From Gammaproteobacteria bacterium (lineage in GTDB: Bacteria > Pseudomonadota > Gammaproteobacteria > Pseudomonadales > Pseudomonadaceae): 60,887 nt of DNA. The first letter of the stretch is position 1. Every line of letters starts with the position of its first letter. The stretch covers positions 1-60,887 of the forward strand of contig JAMCWB010000047.1 in NCBI GenBank assembly GCA_023475025.1, written 5' to 3'. Shown piece by piece: positions 58,118-60,887 of the stretch. Under the pieces are notes generated by a model. The model was not told the DNA's origin. It was given only the letters and a program-made list of their open reading frames with translations, and did not search any database. Made by a program: the position numbers and the translations under genes.

Positions 58118-58654
58118 GTGACCAGCCAAGTGAAACCATCTGCCAAATCTGCCGCGCCCATTACCACTCCGCTGCATTTGTTGCAGACGCTGACCAAAAC
58201 GCTGCACGAGCATCTTGGTGAAGCGTGTGGCCAGGCTGAGGCCGATGCCGAAAAAGCGCTCGACAAGTTGCAGCGCCAACTGGACAAGCTCGACAGCAAG
58301 CGGCGCGATGCCGCCAGCAAACTGAAAAGCAAAGAAGCCGAGGAACGCGGTGAAAAAGCGCTGAACAAGAGCCGCAGCAAGCTCGCTGAACTGGATACTG
58401 CTATCGATGAGCTCAAGCAGGCGCAAAAAGCGGCGCAAGCCTATCTGCGCCAGCTACGTAACGATGTGCGCCAGACCTTGCGCCTGGCTAAAGGCTTCGA
58501 GCGTATCGAGCAGCAGGCTGCCCAGGCGATCGAAAAACGCGACAATCCGCCGCCTGCACGCCCCCGACGCAAGCCCGCTGCACGCAGAAAGCCAGCGAGC
58601 AAAGCCGCCGATAACAGCAAGCAGCCCGCCGACAGCAATCAGGCTAACGGATAA
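58118..58654 (+). CDS. algP: AlgP-like protein with short basic tail
   Basis: 178 residues, GTG start. A helical, coiled-coil N-terminal region (about 15-140, Lys/Gln/Leu/Ala heptads) is followed by a short basic Pro/Ala-rich tail (PARPRRKPAARRKPASK). P. aeruginosa AlgP is much longer because of dozens of KPAA-type repeats, and is described as histone-H1-like. Here those repeats are nearly absent. DNA binding through the tail is possible. It follows algQ by 14 bases. Confidence 0.85.
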   Translation: MTSQVKPSAKSAAPITTPLHLLQTLTKTLHEHLGEACGQAEADAEKALDKLQRQLDKLDSKRRDAASKLKSKEAEERGEKALNKSRSKLAELDTAIDELKQAQKAAQAYLRQLRNDVRQTLRLAKGFERIEQQAAQAIEKRDNPPPARPRRKPAARRKPASKAADNSKQPADSNQANG

Positions 58655-59093
58655 GTTGACGCAACAGGTCTGACGGCGGGCTTACCCCCTGAGCCCGACA
58701 GCAGGCCTGCAACTGCAGCGCCATCGTCTCACCCTCGCCAGAAACAACAGGCGCCAGCCATTGTTCCAACCGGGCCAGCTGCGCCCATTCCGCAGCCAGC
58801 TCACTAGCCTTGACCTGCTCACGCAATGCCTCAGCCTGCGGCCATTCGCGCAAGGCCCGGCGCACAGCGCGCAGGGGGCTGACAACCTGCTGCTGCCAGG
58901 GTTGATGGCGTTGCAGTAAACCAGCCCAATCAACACTGGTCACAGGCGTGCCACGCTGCCCCAGCCAGCAAGCGGCCAGTAACAAAAGGACATCCAGCGC
59001 GTGTTCATCCTGCAATTGCAGGAACAGACGCTGCCGTTGCTGATAAAAGCTGGCAGCAAAGGCTGACAGGCTGTCTGTTTTATTGCTGGTCAC
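58644..59093 (-). CDS. TIGR02444 family protein
   Basis: 149 residues, soluble, Leu/Ala/Gln-rich helical sequence. The segment ALDVLLLLAACWLGQRGTP fits the TIGR02444 family, whose function is unknown. It converges on algP (11-base overlap) and is divergent from the ABC-F gene by 17 bases, a conserved gene order in pseudomonads (PA5251-PA5253, recalled). Confidence 0.85.
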   Translation of the reverse strand: MTSNKTDSLSAFAASFYQQRQRLFLQLQDEHALDVLLLLAACWLGQRGTPVTSVDWAGLLQRHQPWQQQVVSPLRAVRRALREWPQAEALREQVKASELAAEWAQLARLEQWLAPVVSGEGETMALQLQACCRAQGVSPPSDLLRQLIR

Positions 59094-59110
59094 TGATATA
59101 CTCCGCGGCC

Positions 59111-60887
<1,777 letters not shown>

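Overview
The window is chromosomal DNA of a gammaproteobacterium of the Pseudomonas group, most likely one of the divergent lineages around Halopseudomonas (the P. pertucinogena group). The evidence is gene content and order: almost every block has a counterpart in P. aeruginosa PAO1 (prlC, the aa3 cox operon, zur-znuCB/znuA, thrB-polA-engB, dsbA-dgcH-ampDh2, argH-algZR-hemCDXY, ubiD, rho, trxA, ppx/ppk, hemB, secB, dsbB, algQ-algP). PAO1 gene order is recalled here, not looked up. No plasmid, phage or transposase gene, CRISPR array, rRNA or tRNA was seen.

Layout. 1-5.4 kb: 5' part of a TonB-dependent receptor, a gamma-carbonic-anhydrase-like protein, divergent prlC with a zinc-ribbon partner, and two unassigned genes. 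5.4-14.4 kb: complete aa3 cytochrome c oxidase locus (coxB, coxA, ctaG, coxC, SURF1, accessory protein, ctaA, ctaB, SCO) behind a 465-bp control region with an ANR/FNR-like box and a sigma-S-like -10. 14.4-17.5 kb: zinc uptake (zur-znuC-znuB against znuA, with a Zur-like palindrome between). 17.5-22.6 kb: thrB, a DUF2782 gene, polA, a probable ErsA-type sRNA and engB. 22.9-26.9 kb: cytochrome c4, DsbA, an endonuclease/exonuclease/phosphatase protein and a diguanylate cyclase. 26.9-32.1 kb: two overlapping photolyase/cryptochrome genes, a small Cys-rich protein, AmpDh2-like amidase and an SpmA-SpmB fusion. 32.1-34.7 kb: palindromic repeats around a Cys-rich hypothetical gene, then an RNase J-like nuclease. 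34.7-42.4 kb: argH against algZ-algR-hemC-hemD-hemX-hemY. 42.4-51.9 kb: Fe-S flavoreductase-ubiD, rho, trxA, ppx against ppk-hemB. 52-54.7 kb: thioredoxin-fold protein, membrane chemoreceptor, YaiI family. 54.7-60.9 kb: a gpmI stump, rhodanese, glutaredoxin, secB, dsbB, a DUF3833 lipoprotein gene broken by an amber codon, algQ, a short algP, a TIGR02444 gene and a partial ABC-F ATPase.

Common themes are respiration and haem (cox, haem O/A synthesis, hemCDXY, hemB, cytochrome c4, ubiD), metal and redox homeostasis (Znu, DsbA/DsbB, Trx, Grx, rhodanese) and regulation (AlgZ/AlgR, DgcH, AlgQ, Rho, ErsA).

Most unusual points: (i) two copies of a structured palindromic element whose arms differ between copies but stay complementary within each; (ii) a gpmI 5' stump marking a rearrangement breakpoint; (iii) a single in-frame TAG in an otherwise intact DUF3833 gene; (iv) a DsbA with CGGC in place of CPHC; (v) a TGTACA-type inverted repeat with the same 13-bp spacing upstream of the photolyase operon and the chemoreceptor operon. 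I saw no clearly new multi-gene system; the repeats and the putative shared operator are the best candidates for something undescribed.
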